Assembly: GCF_040436405.1 (NCBI RefSeq)
Contig: NZ_AP031575.1
Coordinates: forward strand, 2,374,501-2,438,500
Length of the DNA stretch: 64,000 bases
Reading direction: 5' to 3'
From: Marinomonas sp. THO17
GTDB lineage: Bacteria; Pseudomonadota; Gammaproteobacteria; Pseudomonadales; Marinomonadaceae
Part shown: positions 18,859-28,655 of the stretch, piece by piece
Position numbering within the stretch: position 1 is the first letter of the stretch
Layout of the letters: every line of letters begins with the position of its first letter
Made by a program: the position numbers and the translations under genes
The notes under the pieces: model-generated
Seen by the model: only the letters and a program-made list of their open reading frames with translations
Database searches by the model: none
Told to the model about the DNA's origin: nothing

Positions 18859-19827
18859 ATGTCATTACTAGAACTCAATAACTTAAGCGTTAAATTTGGC
18901 CAGTTCCAAGCCGTTGATAACATCAGTTACCAGGTCGAGGAAGGCGAAGTATTAGGGATTGTTGGCGAATCTGGCTCGGGGAAAAGTGTCAGTTCTCTGT
19001 CCATCATGGGACTAATTGATTACCCAGGAAAAGTGCAAGCTGAGCAACTCAGCTTTAATGGCGAAAATTTATTAGACATGCCAGAAAAGCAACGTCGTAA
19101 GCTAACCGGCTCGGATATTGCAATGATTTTCCAAGACCCAATGACCAGTTTAAATCCTTGTTTTACCGTTGGATATCAAATTATTGAAGCTCTTAAAACC
19201 CACCAAGGTGGCAGTAAAAAAGAGCTCAAGGCACGCGCCATTGAATTGTTAACGCAAGTGGGCATTCCAGCACCAGAGTCTCGCTTGAACAACTACCCTC
19301 ATCAGTTGTCTGGCGGTATGAGTCAAAGGGTGATGATCGCCATCGCTATTGCATGTAATCCAAAGCTGTTGATCGCCGATGAGCCGACAACCGCACTGGA
19401 TGTCACCATTCAAGCACAGATCATAGATTTATTGATTGAATTGCAGCGTAAACAACAAATGGGCTTAGTGCTGATCACACATGATCTTGCTTTAGTGGCA
19501 GAAGTGGCTGATCGTGTCATCGTCATGTACGCAGGTCAAATTGTCGAATCCGGCCCTGCAAGCGAAGTATTTGTCACACCAAAACACCCTTATACACAAG
19601 CCTTGCTGGCTTCCTTACCAGAATCCGCTGCTGGTAAAGCTCGTTTGGATGCATTATCTGGTGTTGTACCCGGTCAATACGATAGACCGCAAGGCTGTTT
19701 GTTAAGCCCTCGCTGTCCTTATGCCAACGAACACTGCCAGCAAGTGGAACCGGCCAGCCAAGGCGATTTATCTCGCCAAGTGAAATGCCACACGCCACTA
19801 GACACAGAAGGGAGACCTGCCGCATGA
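18859..19827 (+). CDS. dppD: Dipeptide ABC transporter ATPase DppD
   Basis: This 322-residue ATPase starts 10 bp after dppC and couples ATP hydrolysis to uptake. It has Walker A GESGSGKS at about residues 36-43, the Q-loop in [11 protein letters not shown], signature LSGGMSQR, Walker [13 protein letters not shown] and the H-loop THDLALV. The C-terminal oligopeptide-transporter domain carries the cysteine cluster ([15 protein letters not shown], then KCHTP) that binds an iron-sulfur centre in related DppD proteins. The stop overlaps the dppF start by 4 bp (ATGA), so the two are translationally coupled. Confidence 0.95.
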   Translation: MSLLELNNLSVKFGQFQAVDNISYQVEEGEVLGIVGESGSGKSVSSLSIMGLIDYPGKVQAEQLSFNGENLLDMPEKQRRKLTGSDIAMIFQDPMTSLNPCFTVGYQIIEALKTHQGGSKKELKARAIELLTQVGIPAPESRLNNYPHQLSGGMSQRVMIAIAIACNPKLLIADEPTTALDVTIQAQIIDLLIELQRKQQMGLVLITHDLALVAEVADRVIVMYAGQIVESGPASEVFVTPKHPYTQALLASLPESAAGKARLDALSGVVPGQYDRPQGCLLSPRCPYANEHCQQVEPASQGDLSRQVKCHTPLDTEGRPAA

Positions 19828-20822
19828 ATCAACAAGAATACATTCTTGATGCGCAAGCACTCAAACAGCACTATCAAGTCAAACAAGGCATATTCAAACC
19901 CAATGCGGTAGTAAAAGCGGTTGATGGTATCAGCTTCCAATTAGCAAAAGGCAAAACTCTGGCCATTGTCGGTGAATCCGGTTGCGGAAAATCCACCCTA
20001 GGTCGTATGCTGACCATGATAGAAACGCCAACGTCCGGACGTTTGAAACATCTAGGTGAAGACCTATTAAGTTTAAGCAAAGCCGCGCAAGCCAAACTCA
20101 GACAAAAAATTCAGATCATCTTCCAAAACCCCTATGGATCTCTCAATCCGCGTAAAAAAATTGGTCGCATTCTGGAAGAGCCCTTGGTTATCAATACCAA
20201 TATGTCTCAGACTGAGCGCAAGCAAAAGGCCTTAGACATCATGAGCAAGGTCGGCTTGAAAACGGAACATTATGATCGTTACCCGCATATGTTTTCTGGA
20301 GGTCAACGCCAGCGTATTGCCATTGCTCGAGGTCTTATGCTTGATCCGAGTATCATAGTCGCTGACGAACCCGTTTCAGCGTTGGACGTCTCAGTACAAG
20401 CGCAAGTGCTGAATTTGATGATGGATCTACAACAAGAACTGAACTTGAGTTATGTGTTTATTTCCCATGATTTGTCTGTGGTTGAACACATAGCGGATGA
20501 GGTCATGGTGATGTACTTGGGTAAAGTGGTTGAACAGGGCAGCAAAGCGGATTTATTTCAAAATCCTATGCACCCATACACTTTGGCACTCTTATCCAGT
20601 ACACCACAGTTGTCACCAGACAAACGTCGTCAGAGAATTAAATTGCAAGGTGAATTGCCATCACCACTTAACCCCCCTTCAGGTTGTGCCTTTCACGGAC
20701 GCTGCGAATACGCAAATGACCGCTGTCGAAAGGAGGTGCCTGAACTTAAAGAAGCAACATCCGGTCACCTTATCGCTTGTCACGGTATCGCAGAACAACG
20801 TATTGCCATTCCCAGTAGGTGA
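19824..20822 (+). CDS. dppF: Dipeptide ABC transporter ATPase DppF
   Basis: This 332-residue partner ATPase of DppD completes the transporter. It has Walker [11 protein letters not shown]-loop [15 protein letters not shown], signature FSGGQRQR, Walker [13 protein letters not shown] and H-loop SHDLSVV, plus a C-terminal cysteine cluster ([15 protein letters not shown], then ACHG). I chose the ATG at 19824 ([10 protein letters not shown]), which overlaps the dppD stop, over the upstream in-frame ATG at 19785, which lies well inside dppD. A strong terminator follows at 20892. Confidence 0.95.
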   Translation: MNQQEYILDAQALKQHYQVKQGIFKPNAVVKAVDGISFQLAKGKTLAIVGESGCGKSTLGRMLTMIETPTSGRLKHLGEDLLSLSKAAQAKLRQKIQIIFQNPYGSLNPRKKIGRILEEPLVINTNMSQTERKQKALDIMSKVGLKTEHYDRYPHMFSGGQRQRIAIARGLMLDPSIIVADEPVSALDVSVQAQVLNLMMDLQQELNLSYVFISHDLSVVEHIADEVMVMYLGKVVEQGSKADLFQNPMHPYTLALLSSTPQLSPDKRRQRIKLQGELPSPLNPPSGCAFHGRCEYANDRCRKEVPELKEATSGHLIACHGIAEQRIAIPSR

Positions 20823-20891
20823 AGGAAGGGACAAATACGCCTTCTAAACATCCACCTTAATAGAGAAACGGAAACTCCCGTCGAATATTTT

Positions 20892-20914
20892 GCGCCCAAA
20901 TGGGCGCTTTTTTT
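20892..20914 (+). terminator. Rho-independent terminator of the dpp operon
   Basis: GCGCCC-AAAT-GGGCGC followed by seven T residues, about 70 bp after the dppF stop. Confidence 0.9.
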
Positions 20915-21008
20915 ATATAAAGTTTGGTTTTTTAAACTTTTTCGAGGTATAAAAGAGAGGTGATCGAATCAGGACGATTCGACTTAATAAAGCCAAAGGA
21001 AAGGCACT

Positions 21009-22313
21009 ATGCGAACCCAACCTGTTCGACCTAAGACACCTACTAGATTACTGCCCATTGTCATTGTAGTGGCACGTGCCTTATCAGATTTCATTAGTGC
21101 GTTTAATACCATAGTGCTGGCCGCTTTTATTTTTTTATCGCAGAAAAACGCTTATGAACTGAGTATTTTCTTTGCCACCGCCGTCATAGGAGGAAGTGTT
21201 GCCAGCTTAATAGGTGAACGACTAAGTAAGCGAATACCTATGACTTTTAGCATAATTGGCTTAAACGGCATTAGAAGCTTGCTATTACTCGGCTTAATTC
21301 TAACGCCTTCTCATTCAATGATTTTTATCCTGCCAATCATAGGCTTCCTCGGTGGTTTATCCAACGCCTTGTTTATCATTTTATTTAATAGTCGTTTGCC
21401 TTATTGGATTAGAGCCCAAAAGCGTACCAAGATGAATGCTGCAATCACCGCTTGTTCGGCTATAGGAGCCATTCTAGCCGGTATGAGCTCAGGTCTACTG
21501 GTACAATACCTAGATTATAAAGGAGTGCTAATATTAAATGCTTCGCTATATTGTTTGGTTGCAGGACTATTTTATCTTGTACATCAACTTTCAACACAAA
21601 CTGTCTTTACTGACCCACAAGTTCAAGCAAAAAAAGCATCTTTTTCTGCTGATTTGGCAAAACCTACTTCGTCGAAACACTTTATGATTGGAATATTAAT
21701 CATGGTATTTCTCATCAGTTTTGCCAATGCATTTCACCAACTTGGGTTTCCTGATTTAGCTAAGTTATTATCGCCTGAAAATCTCAGCCAAAGCTTAGGT
21801 TACTTAATGTCTGCATGGGGAATAGGTAAATTTTTAGGCGCGTTTTCCTTAACTCGAACTTTAAAAATCCAAAGTAACAACGCCCTTCTTGTGATGTTTT
21901 TTGTGTGTGTGCTAGTAATGTCAAACGGGTTTATTCTCACCTTTCAGCAAAGTACGCTAAATTGGGCACTGCTATGTATCTTTATCGCTGGAATGGGTGA
22001 AAGTGGTGTGGAAGTCAGTCAAATATCCTTTATTCAAAGACAAGTGCAACAGCGCCATACATTACTGTTTAGTTACTTATCTTTTGCAAAAATGATTGCA
22101 GGAGCCTTAGGGGCTATTCTTGCTGGTCAATGCTATCGCTTTTACTCTTTTCCCTTAGTCATCTTCATATTACAAATTTGGATCCTAATCACCTTAATCA
22201 TTACTGTCGTCTCGCTAAACTTGCTTCCAAAGCAATCCTCTTTTTTTGCGACAAAATTTTTTCCAAAGAACTTAAAACAAAAGATGAATATCACTCGCTA
22301 TTATAAACAGTGA
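21009..22313 (+). CDS. Major facilitator superfamily transporter, substrate unknown
   Basis: This 434-residue integral membrane protein has about 12 hydrophobic helices in two halves separated by a polar loop near residues 195-225 (FTDPQVQAKKASFSADLAK). The first half has the loop GERLSKRIPM, a weak version of the MFS motif A, and it repeats weakly after helix 8 (LTRTLKIQSNNALL). The family exports drugs or small metabolites by proton antiport, but nothing here fixes the substrate. It is monocistronic with an AAAGGAAAGG RBS, and its terminator near 22399 is shared with the convergent phytase gene. Confidence 0.8.
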   Translation: MRTQPVRPKTPTRLLPIVIVVARALSDFISAFNTIVLAAFIFLSQKNAYELSIFFATAVIGGSVASLIGERLSKRIPMTFSIIGLNGIRSLLLLGLILTPSHSMIFILPIIGFLGGLSNALFIILFNSRLPYWIRAQKRTKMNAAITACSAIGAILAGMSSGLLVQYLDYKGVLILNASLYCLVAGLFYLVHQLSTQTVFTDPQVQAKKASFSADLAKPTSSKHFMIGILIMVFLISFANAFHQLGFPDLAKLLSPENLSQSLGYLMSAWGIGKFLGAFSLTRTLKIQSNNALLVMFFVCVLVMSNGFILTFQQSTLNWALLCIFIAGMGESGVEVSQISFIQRQVQQRHTLLFSYLSFAKMIAGALGAILAGQCYRFYSFPLVIFILQIWILITLIITVVSLNLLPKQSSFFATKFFPKNLKQKMNITRYYKQ

Positions 22314-22398
22314 AAATACTTTTCTAAACGTGACGCCAAGACAAGAAGGTGATTATTGACCCCGCTCTTATGCAAAGCTAACCTCCTATTTTTTTAAA

Positions 22399-22445
22399 GG
22401 GCGGTAAGTAGGTGAGACATACCATACTTACCTTAGCCCAAAAAA
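22399..22445. terminator. Bidirectional terminator between MFS and phytase genes
   Basis: GGGC-GGTAAGTA (22399-22410) pairs with TACTTACC (22425-22432) and GCCC (22436-22439). A-rich tracts lie on the right and T-rich on the left, so both convergent genes can use it. Confidence 0.7.
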
Positions 22446-22493
22446 ATCATTCAACCGAACTATAAAGCCAGTAAGCTTTCGAGATAACTTTCA

Positions 22494-24533
22494 TTAATCT
22501 CGTAGAGCTTGCTCAATATTTCGCCAATCAACTATTTTGAAATTTTGCTTTTGCGCTCGATATTCCGCATCCAAGTTATACCAATCTTGCGCTAAGAATA
22601 AACCGTGAGGATAGTCCTCTCCTAGGTTGGCGGTCACCGCGTGAATACCATCTGTATCACTGCTGCCATCTACCCCTTTCTCGTCATCGCCTATGATGGC
22701 AAAACTCGCAAGATAGCGGTTATCATTATCCAAATCATAAATGGCGTAAGTATTGTTACCTTGGCTTGAAGCAATCAGGTAATTCTCTTTACCATTTTGA
22801 TACAAGGTCAAACCTTCAATATCATCTACTAGGTGTTTACCATCTACTGCGGCAAATAAACTGGCTTTAGTACTGGCATTTTCATCAGCTTGAAATGTCC
22901 AAATTGCCACATCTTCTTCACCCACATACAAAATGCCAGTAGCATCGTCTGCCACACAACCTTCGGGTTGAGAATCAACTTGCAAACGGCGAACTACTTC
23001 TCCTTCGATACCCGCTTTGGTCGCAGTAAGACGCCATTGTTCAATAACACCGTTCTTGCCATTCATAAAGGCATACACTTGTCCGCTTTTCGCCTTGTAC
23101 ATGCATAAGCCATATACTTCATCAACACCTGAAACGAACTCGGCAGCTTCCTCATGACGCTGTTTACCAATCGCCTTCAGTGGCTGAATAGGTTCTTTAC
23201 CAGCTTGAATCTTATACAGAGCCAAGGTGTTTAAATCTCGATTGGAAGCAGTTGCCAAAGCAAATTCCGACCCATCCCAATCGGTAATGGTGCGAATATC
23301 CACGTTATTTGGTTCACCTTCTTCCAAAAACTGTACTTCGCGACCTTGAAGGTCATAAGCCATTAAGCCGCCTTTTTTATTGGTCGCTATAATCAAACTT
23401 TGTGAGGCATCTACTGGGTTCAGCCAAAAAGCAGGATCATCCGCTGCATCACCGTCTTCACTCACTTCCTGTGTTTCACCTGTTGCGGCAACTAACTTAA
23501 CCCCTTCGAGCGAAAGTTGACGATGACTTTGTACCTCATTCAAATCAAGGCCTTTAAGCTGGCGTTGCAGCTCAGACAGAGGTAAAAACTCGTACACTGG
23601 TTCATCCGCTTCAGTATTACCAATCCATAATCCACTTGGCGATGCGGTAATAATTTTGGCCTCTTCCACCCCTTCTACATCAAAAGAGGCTTGTAAAGCT
23701 TGCTCAGCATCACGGTCATACATGAGAAAGCCAGCGCCTTCATCGGCGATCAAGAGGTAGCCCTTACCGTCTGCTTGATAAAGCATATCCATGCTTTCAA
23801 TTTCTTCTAAATGACCAAGAGGCTGCGCCACGTCCACCAAACGACGGTCTTTCACATTTTCAGCGTCCGCACCGTATGCCCAAATTCCGACATTCTGTTC
23901 TGCAACGTATAAAGTGCCCGTTTCATCATCGGCCACGCAGGCACTCAGCTCACCACCCACTTGCGTCTCTCGCACGGCAATAGGCTTGCCTTGTTTATCT
24001 ACTACGGCACTGACAATCTGACCGGCGCGATTGCGGATTTTGTATTGCACGATTTGGCCATCGTCTGACAGACCCGTAACCGTGGTTTCTCCTGTGGTAA
24101 CGTTTTTATAAAGACACACAGCTTCAGGAGCAATATGAGTGTCAATACGGCCAACCGCTTGCAAAATAGGCGTTGCTTGTGGATCAATGCGATAAAACGC
24201 AAAGGCTTCTTCTTCTGGTAATCCCACCGCCAATACATCAAGACTATTCTTATCATCTTTTAGCCCATAGCGAATATCAGCTCCTAACACTTCTTGCGAA
24301 GCATCAGTGAGCAGTATACGACCAGTGCGATCAAATACTGCTAAGCCATCACCTTCTAGTGTGCTAATCAGCAGATCTTCATTGGCATTATTGGGACTAA
24401 CCCAAACCGCAGCATCGGCAATGTCTTCATAGCTAACCTGTGTTTTGGTTTGGCTGGCAGTAATGCTATTCGCGTTTGCCGATAAGCAAGTCGCACTCAC
24501 CATGATGGCGAGTAGAGTGGGAGTGAACTTCAT
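22494..24533 (-). CDS. Two-domain beta-propeller phytase (3-phytase)
   Basis: This 679-residue secreted protein should release phosphate from phytate with Ca2+. A Sec signal peptide ends near residue 22 (SATCLSANANS). It contains two tandem beta-propeller phytase domains of about 310-320 residues. The C-terminal one (from about 345) has the canonical DDPAFW and NNVDIR motifs and GCVADDATGILYVGEED. The N-terminal one keeps the layout but with weaker motifs (IADAAVWV, ADIRYGL), as in other dual-domain phytases whose first domain is accessory. It is monocistronic, and a PhoB-box-like site lies 66 bp upstream, implying induction by phosphate starvation. Confidence 0.92.
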   Translation of the reverse strand: MKFTPTLLAIMVSATCLSANANSITASQTKTQVSYEDIADAAVWVSPNNANEDLLISTLEGDGLAVFDRTGRILLTDASQEVLGADIRYGLKDDKNSLDVLAVGLPEEEAFAFYRIDPQATPILQAVGRIDTHIAPEAVCLYKNVTTGETTVTGLSDDGQIVQYKIRNRAGQIVSAVVDKQGKPIAVRETQVGGELSACVADDETGTLYVAEQNVGIWAYGADAENVKDRRLVDVAQPLGHLEEIESMDMLYQADGKGYLLIADEGAGFLMYDRDAEQALQASFDVEGVEEAKIITASPSGLWIGNTEADEPVYEFLPLSELQRQLKGLDLNEVQSHRQLSLEGVKLVAATGETQEVSEDGDAADDPAFWLNPVDASQSLIIATNKKGGLMAYDLQGREVQFLEEGEPNNVDIRTITDWDGSEFALATASNRDLNTLALYKIQAGKEPIQPLKAIGKQRHEEAAEFVSGVDEVYGLCMYKAKSGQVYAFMNGKNGVIEQWRLTATKAGIEGEVVRRLQVDSQPEGCVADDATGILYVGEEDVAIWTFQADENASTKASLFAAVDGKHLVDDIEGLTLYQNGKENYLIASSQGNNTYAIYDLDNDNRYLASFAIIGDDEKGVDGSSDTDGIHAVTANLGEDYPHGLFLAQDWYNLDAEYRAQKQNFKIVDWRNIEQALRD

Positions 24534-24875
24534 GTGAACCTTCCTCTATTAATCAATATGGCTAACAAATACAAAGTTTGCTCACCTTAGTAACAGCTCA
24601 TGACACTTCCATGACAGCCTTTATGACGGATGGTCAAAATACTCTCAGAAATAAGAAAATTGCCTTGATTGATCTCCTTGCTGAGCCATTAGAATTATCC
24701 GAAAAAGACAAAAAAACCATTTAAATCATAGTGTTAATTTTACAGGCAAGGATCCAATTCTGTTTTTTTAGCTAATACAAACATCTCATATGAGCTAATC
24801 GGACTGACTGTCCTAAATTTGTAATATTGCGGTCACATAATAGAAGCATTCCATTTTAGTAGACAGGAGAGCGGT
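24534..24875. other. Divergent regulatory region between phytase and GGDEF-AraC genes
   Basis: This 342-bp AT-rich region separates divergent genes and holds the PhoB-box-like site. I see no ORF or RNA gene. AGGAGAG precedes the ATG at 24876. Confidence 0.5.
24599..24617 (-). promoter_or_regulatory. PhoB box candidate upstream of phytase
   Basis: On the minus strand the site reads CTGTCATGGAAGTGTCATG: two TGTCAT half-sites exactly 11 bp apart, as in the Pho-box consensus (CTGTCATA-AAT-CTGTCA). Looser TGTCA-like units lie on both sides (CGTCAT and TGTTAC). It is 66 bp upstream of the phytase start, in the right orientation for PhoB activation. Confidence 0.75.
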
Positions 24876-25832
24876 ATGGGTGACTGGTTGCACCGCTGGC
24901 AATACATATTTATTAGCAATTCACAGAAAATACTACGCCATAAAGCATGGCTCGCCACCCTGTTTACGATTTTCATTGTTTTGTTATTACTAAACTTAAT
25001 GCAAGGTCAGGTGAAACCTCATCAGCAGTGGGTTTGGATAGACATCATAGGAGAAGGCGCCGCCGCTTTCAGTATTGTCGTTTGGTTGTTATTAGTTTTA
25101 TCCATGCGACAACCCGGCCCTGTCACTAACTGGTTTGCCATTGGTTTTATTGGTATTTTTGCGGCCAACTTTCAAGACTTGCTCGATGAATGGATACACC
25201 TGCCCTTAGGTTATGAATGGGACAGTTGGGTAGAGTCACTGCCGTTAGGTTTGTTCGCACTTACCGTTGCTTTTTGGCTAAAACGCAAAGAACAACACCA
25301 GATAGACCGTTATTTGGAGAAGCGTAAAGCCATTTACCAAGACACGGGGGCATTAGACGACACCACCAGTTTACCGAAATCCGGCTTTCTCAGTAGCCAG
25401 TTAGAACAAGCCTTTGCAAAAGGCCATGCCAGCTGGCAACAACACGCCTTATTGTTATTGGATGTGGTGCCGTTTGCTGACATCAATTACCGCTACGGTG
25501 GCAAAGAAGCCGATCGCTTTCTCATCATTGTCAGTGAACTCATTAGTCTGACACTTAAATCAGAGGACAGCCTTTGTCACTTGGCTGGAGGACGTTTTGC
25601 TCTGGTTTTACATGATGTGGATTTACCCAAAGCAAAACAAATTGCCTACGAATTAGAACAGCTTTTACATCAGTTTCATTATCGCGCCCAAGGCGTCGAC
25701 CAGAGCATTCGTTTAGGCGTTTCTATGGTCATGGTGATGGCAAAAGACGAACAAGAAACACCTGAACATTTATTACAACGAGCCTACCATGCTCTTGCAG
25801 TGCAGAATCAATCTGCTTTGCAGAAAGCCTAA
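24876..25832 (+). CDS. Membrane protein with degenerate GGDEF domain
   Basis: This 318-residue protein has three or four N-terminal transmembrane helices (residues ~25-135, including a WIDIIGEGAAAFSIVVWLLL segment), then a coiled linker and a GGDEF-like domain from about residue 165. The active-site loop reads AGGRFAL where GGDEF is expected, so the catalytic acidic residues are missing. The first metal-site Asp (LLLDVVPFADIN) is retained. It probably does not synthesise c-di-GMP and may be a sensor or GTP-binding regulator. An AraC-family regulator starts 10 bp after its stop, suggesting a two-gene signalling operon. Confidence 0.8.
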   Translation: MGDWLHRWQYIFISNSQKILRHKAWLATLFTIFIVLLLLNLMQGQVKPHQQWVWIDIIGEGAAAFSIVVWLLLVLSMRQPGPVTNWFAIGFIGIFAANFQDLLDEWIHLPLGYEWDSWVESLPLGLFALTVAFWLKRKEQHQIDRYLEKRKAIYQDTGALDDTTSLPKSGFLSSQLEQAFAKGHASWQQHALLLLDVVPFADINYRYGGKEADRFLIIVSELISLTLKSEDSLCHLAGGRFALVLHDVDLPKAKQIAYELEQLLHQFHYRAQGVDQSIRLGVSMVMVMAKDEQETPEHLLQRAYHALAVQNQSALQKA

Positions 25833-25842
25833 GAGTAATAAA

Positions 25843-26868
25843 ATGCAGAAGTGCTGGCTGGAACGTCATGATGCTTACCTTTTTGCTCATCAGCAAGCCG
25901 TGATTCTCATGGATTTGCTGATTTCTCGTGGTGTTGAAGCGAACTATTTTTTGCGTAAAACAGGTTTGTTTTATGACGATGTCACACAAGGTAAGCGTAT
26001 CTTAAGCCCACAGCAATTGGCGCAGCTTTTTGACAATGCCAGCCAACCGCCATTCTTAGAGGATATCTCCTTTATATTTGGACAACGCATGCTACCTGGC
26101 TATTTCGATAGTCTTTCCCACTGTCTACAAAACTCACCCACCACATTGGATGCATTAGAACGACTGTGTGAGTTCGCCTGTTTGTTTTTTCCCTTATTAA
26201 CGCCAAGATTACGTCAGACACCTAGCCATGTGTTTATTGAATTTCAACAAGCATTCGGCGCGATTTCTCCAAGCTTATTATCTAGCGAGCAGAGCCGAGC
26301 CACACGTTTTGTCAAAGAGATGACAATTACGGCTTTAGTGTCATACAGTAATTGGTTAGCGAATACTCACCTACCTTGGTCCATTTCATTAGATTATGCT
26401 CAACCGGATCATCAAGCAGAATATGAGGTGTATCTGGGAAGAGATCGTCGCTTCAATGGCAAACGTTTGTCCATGAGCATTGCCAAACAAGATTTAATTA
26501 AAGCCAACCCTATGTCTTCACCAAGCATGTATAAAATGTCGCTCACTGAGTCACGTCGAGCTTTGCAACAATTGGACGCTCCTCATAGTTTGCTATCACT
26601 GATACATTCTATTCTACATAAAGAAGTACGTAACTTACCCAGTTTAGAAGACGTGGCTAGACGCCTAAACATGAGCCCTGCCACTTTCAAACGCAAATTA
26701 AAGCGGCACCATACTCATTATCAAAAACTCTGTGATCAAGTACGCAAAGAAGTTGCCATGCAACTAATGGATGAGCTTGGCTATGATGAAGGCCAAGTGG
26801 CAAACTATTTCAACTTCTATGATGTAAGCAACTTTCGACGCTCATGTCGTCGCTGGTTTGCTTACTAG
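25843..26868 (+). CDS. AraC-family transcriptional regulator (OruR/ArgR-like N-terminal domain)
   Basis: This 341-residue regulator has an N-terminal all-helical ligand domain of the Arabinose_bd type (PF12625-like; residues ~15-210) and a C-terminal pair of HTH motifs (SLEDVARRLNMSPATFKRKL, then DEGQVANYFNFYDVSNFRRS). I chose ATG 25843 (MQKCWLERHDAYLF), 10 bp after the GGDEF-like gene. The alternative start at 25789 would overlap that gene. Its effector and targets are unknown; the tight link with the membrane GGDEF-like protein suggests the two share a signal. Confidence 0.85.
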   Translation: MQKCWLERHDAYLFAHQQAVILMDLLISRGVEANYFLRKTGLFYDDVTQGKRILSPQQLAQLFDNASQPPFLEDISFIFGQRMLPGYFDSLSHCLQNSPTTLDALERLCEFACLFFPLLTPRLRQTPSHVFIEFQQAFGAISPSLLSSEQSRATRFVKEMTITALVSYSNWLANTHLPWSISLDYAQPDHQAEYEVYLGRDRRFNGKRLSMSIAKQDLIKANPMSSPSMYKMSLTESRRALQQLDAPHSLLSLIHSILHKEVRNLPSLEDVARRLNMSPATFKRKLKRHHTHYQKLCDQVRKEVAMQLMDELGYDEGQVANYFNFYDVSNFRRSCRRWFAY

Positions 26869-26913
26869 ATCAGTCTGTATCCATTTAACTATCTTAAAAA
26901 GATACAAATGAAA

Positions 26914-27969
26914 TTACTTTTTCTTCATCTGACGCGCATGATAAACAGCAAAACCTTTATCCCTTAGCAAGCGAGTGTGTGAACCTAACGCTGCGTCCAG
27001 TAATGGCGGGTATCGTAAGAAGTCATTCGCGACCACAAAGAGTTCACCATTTAAGGTTAAATGACTTTTAACCCCTATAAAAAAGCTTTCTGCGATACTG
27101 TAGTCTGTGCTCACACCCGTGTGAAAAGGCGGATTGGTAACCACATAATTGAAGCGCCCTTTTACTTCATTTAGGCCATTTGAGGCTAATAGAGTTAAAG
27201 CTTCATCGGCTTGATTGGCTGTAAACGTCAGTTGGGTAGCCTTTAAAGCCAATGCACTGTCATCCAGAGCCGTGATCTGTGCCTGAGTATGGCGATGCAA
27301 CCACAAAGCGATAATGCCGTCACCACAACCAAAGTCCAGTATACGGGCTTGTGCAACCTCGCTCATGAAACGATGGGATTGTAGTTGTTCTAACAGTAAT
27401 ACCGTGCCTTTATCGAGTTTGCCGTGGCCAAAGACCCCAGGCAAACTGCACAGGGTCATTTGCTGCCCTGCTACCTCCACTTGCCATGGAGTGACCCAAT
27501 CTGCAAATACAAACGGCTTAGCTGAAGCCTGTTTATAGCCTGTAAACAACAAACAATGTTTGGCACTGTCAACTTTACCAATATCCTCTAAATGTGGCTC
27601 CAAGCGCTTCATAGAGGACTTAACACCACTTTTGTTATCACCAACCAACCAAATTTGTCCACCTTCTTTTAAATGAGGCAGTACATTGGCAAGCAAATAG
27701 TCCAATAATTCTTTCGCTTTGGGTTGATATATCACCACATGATCAAATTCTACTGGCAATGACCATTGCTCTGAAAATAACAATTTATCCTCAGCAAAAC
27801 CCACTTTAAGTAAAGCATCATAACGCGTCTTAGATTGGCACCAAGCATACACATTGGCATGAGCAGCCAAGCTTTGAGGATAAGTGTCTTCTGGATTAGC
27901 AAATAGCAGGGTGCCTTGCAATTGCTCCTCATTACGGATCAATAACTGGCTGGTGGGATTAAAGTTCAT
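26914..27969 (-). CDS. rsmC: 16S rRNA (guanine-1207-N2)-methyltransferase RsmC
   Basis: This 351-residue SAM-dependent enzyme modifies G1207 of 16S rRNA in the assembled 30S subunit. It has the RsmC two-domain architecture: an N-terminal degenerate methyltransferase domain (residues ~1-160, with MNFNPTSQLLIRN at the start) and an active C-terminal domain with the SAM site ILDFGCGDGIIALWL and catalytic motif VTNPPFHTGVSTDYS. It overlaps the upstream GGCT-like gene by 11 bp on the same strand, so the two are probably cotranscribed. Confidence 0.94.
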   Translation of the reverse strand: MNFNPTSQLLIRNEEQLQGTLLFANPEDTYPQSLAAHANVYAWCQSKTRYDALLKVGFAEDKLLFSEQWSLPVEFDHVVIYQPKAKELLDYLLANVLPHLKEGGQIWLVGDNKSGVKSSMKRLEPHLEDIGKVDSAKHCLLFTGYKQASAKPFVFADWVTPWQVEVAGQQMTLCSLPGVFGHGKLDKGTVLLLEQLQSHRFMSEVAQARILDFGCGDGIIALWLHRHTQAQITALDDSALALKATQLTFTANQADEALTLLASNGLNEVKGRFNYVVTNPPFHTGVSTDYSIAESFFIGVKSHLTLNGELFVVANDFLRYPPLLDAALGSHTRLLRDKGFAVYHARQMKKK

Positions 27970-28567
27970 AACTGACAGAAAGCTCTCGTTCAGACAAATT
28001 GGTAACAGTTGCTATTAATTGATTTAATGGTTGAGTGGATAAATCAGCTTGTACTCTAGGATATCTGGGTACTAAGCGATCATTTAAAGTAGGCTGATGC
28101 CAACCTTGTGTGAGTAGTAAAAAATCATTCGCAAAGGTTTTGCTGTGTTCCAAGCACCCCGCCAAAATCACATCTACATAACTCAATGCAATAGGGCAAT
28201 GTGAATCTGGTGGTACCACTTGATGAGTATGATAAATCCAGTAGGTGCCTTGTGGTAAAGCTTCATCCTGATAAGGAGTGAGAGATTGTGGGGCAATTTG
28301 GCTACGCTGATAACCACGCTCTCGCTCGTCAAATAAAGTAAACTGGTCATACGCGACTTCCACCAAGACACCATTACAATAAGCATCTGTTTGAGCCACA
28401 ACCGCTACCGAGCTCATACCAAATTCTGTCGACATTACAGACCAATGACGTGCATAGCCTTGAAGTTTGACTGGCCAAACGTTACCTGTTTCACCCGTTT
28501 TGGCTCGGCTGTCGGCATTTATCAGACTGCCATAACCCAAAATAAAGTGTCGTCCACTGGTACTCAA
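27959..28567 (-). CDS. Gamma-glutamylcyclotransferase-like protein (YGSLI type)
   Basis: This 202-residue cytoplasmic protein has the GGCT-fold N-terminal signature HFILGYGSLINADSRAKTG, close to ChaC-like and plant-like cyclotransferases (YGSL). The middle has VLVEVAYDQFTLFDERERGY, where the acidic pair sits where GGCT-fold enzymes carry the catalytic Glu. The second half (YVDVILAGCLEHSKTFANDF) resembles uncharacterised bacterial members. A reaction on gamma-glutamyl compounds is plausible but unproven. It overlaps rsmC by 11 bp. Confidence 0.72.
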   Translation of the reverse strand: MSTSGRHFILGYGSLINADSRAKTGETGNVWPVKLQGYARHWSVMSTEFGMSSVAVVAQTDAYCNGVLVEVAYDQFTLFDERERGYQRSQIAPQSLTPYQDEALPQGTYWIYHTHQVVPPDSHCPIALSYVDVILAGCLEHSKTFANDFLLLTQGWHQPTLNDRLVPRYPRVQADLSTQPLNQLIATVTNLSERELSVSYEL

Positions 28568-28655
28568 ATTGACTCTCCACCATCGACTAGCATTAAAGCA
28601 CGCATAATAACGCGTGCTCCGGCGAGTCGCCAGCCTAAAGCCATAAACAAAAGGA

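Noticed and set aside
28597..28618. AGCACGC/GCGTGCT inverted repeat between emrB and the GGCT-like gene as a terminator
   Set aside because: The 7-bp stem has no T-tract on either strand, so it was left out of the feature list.
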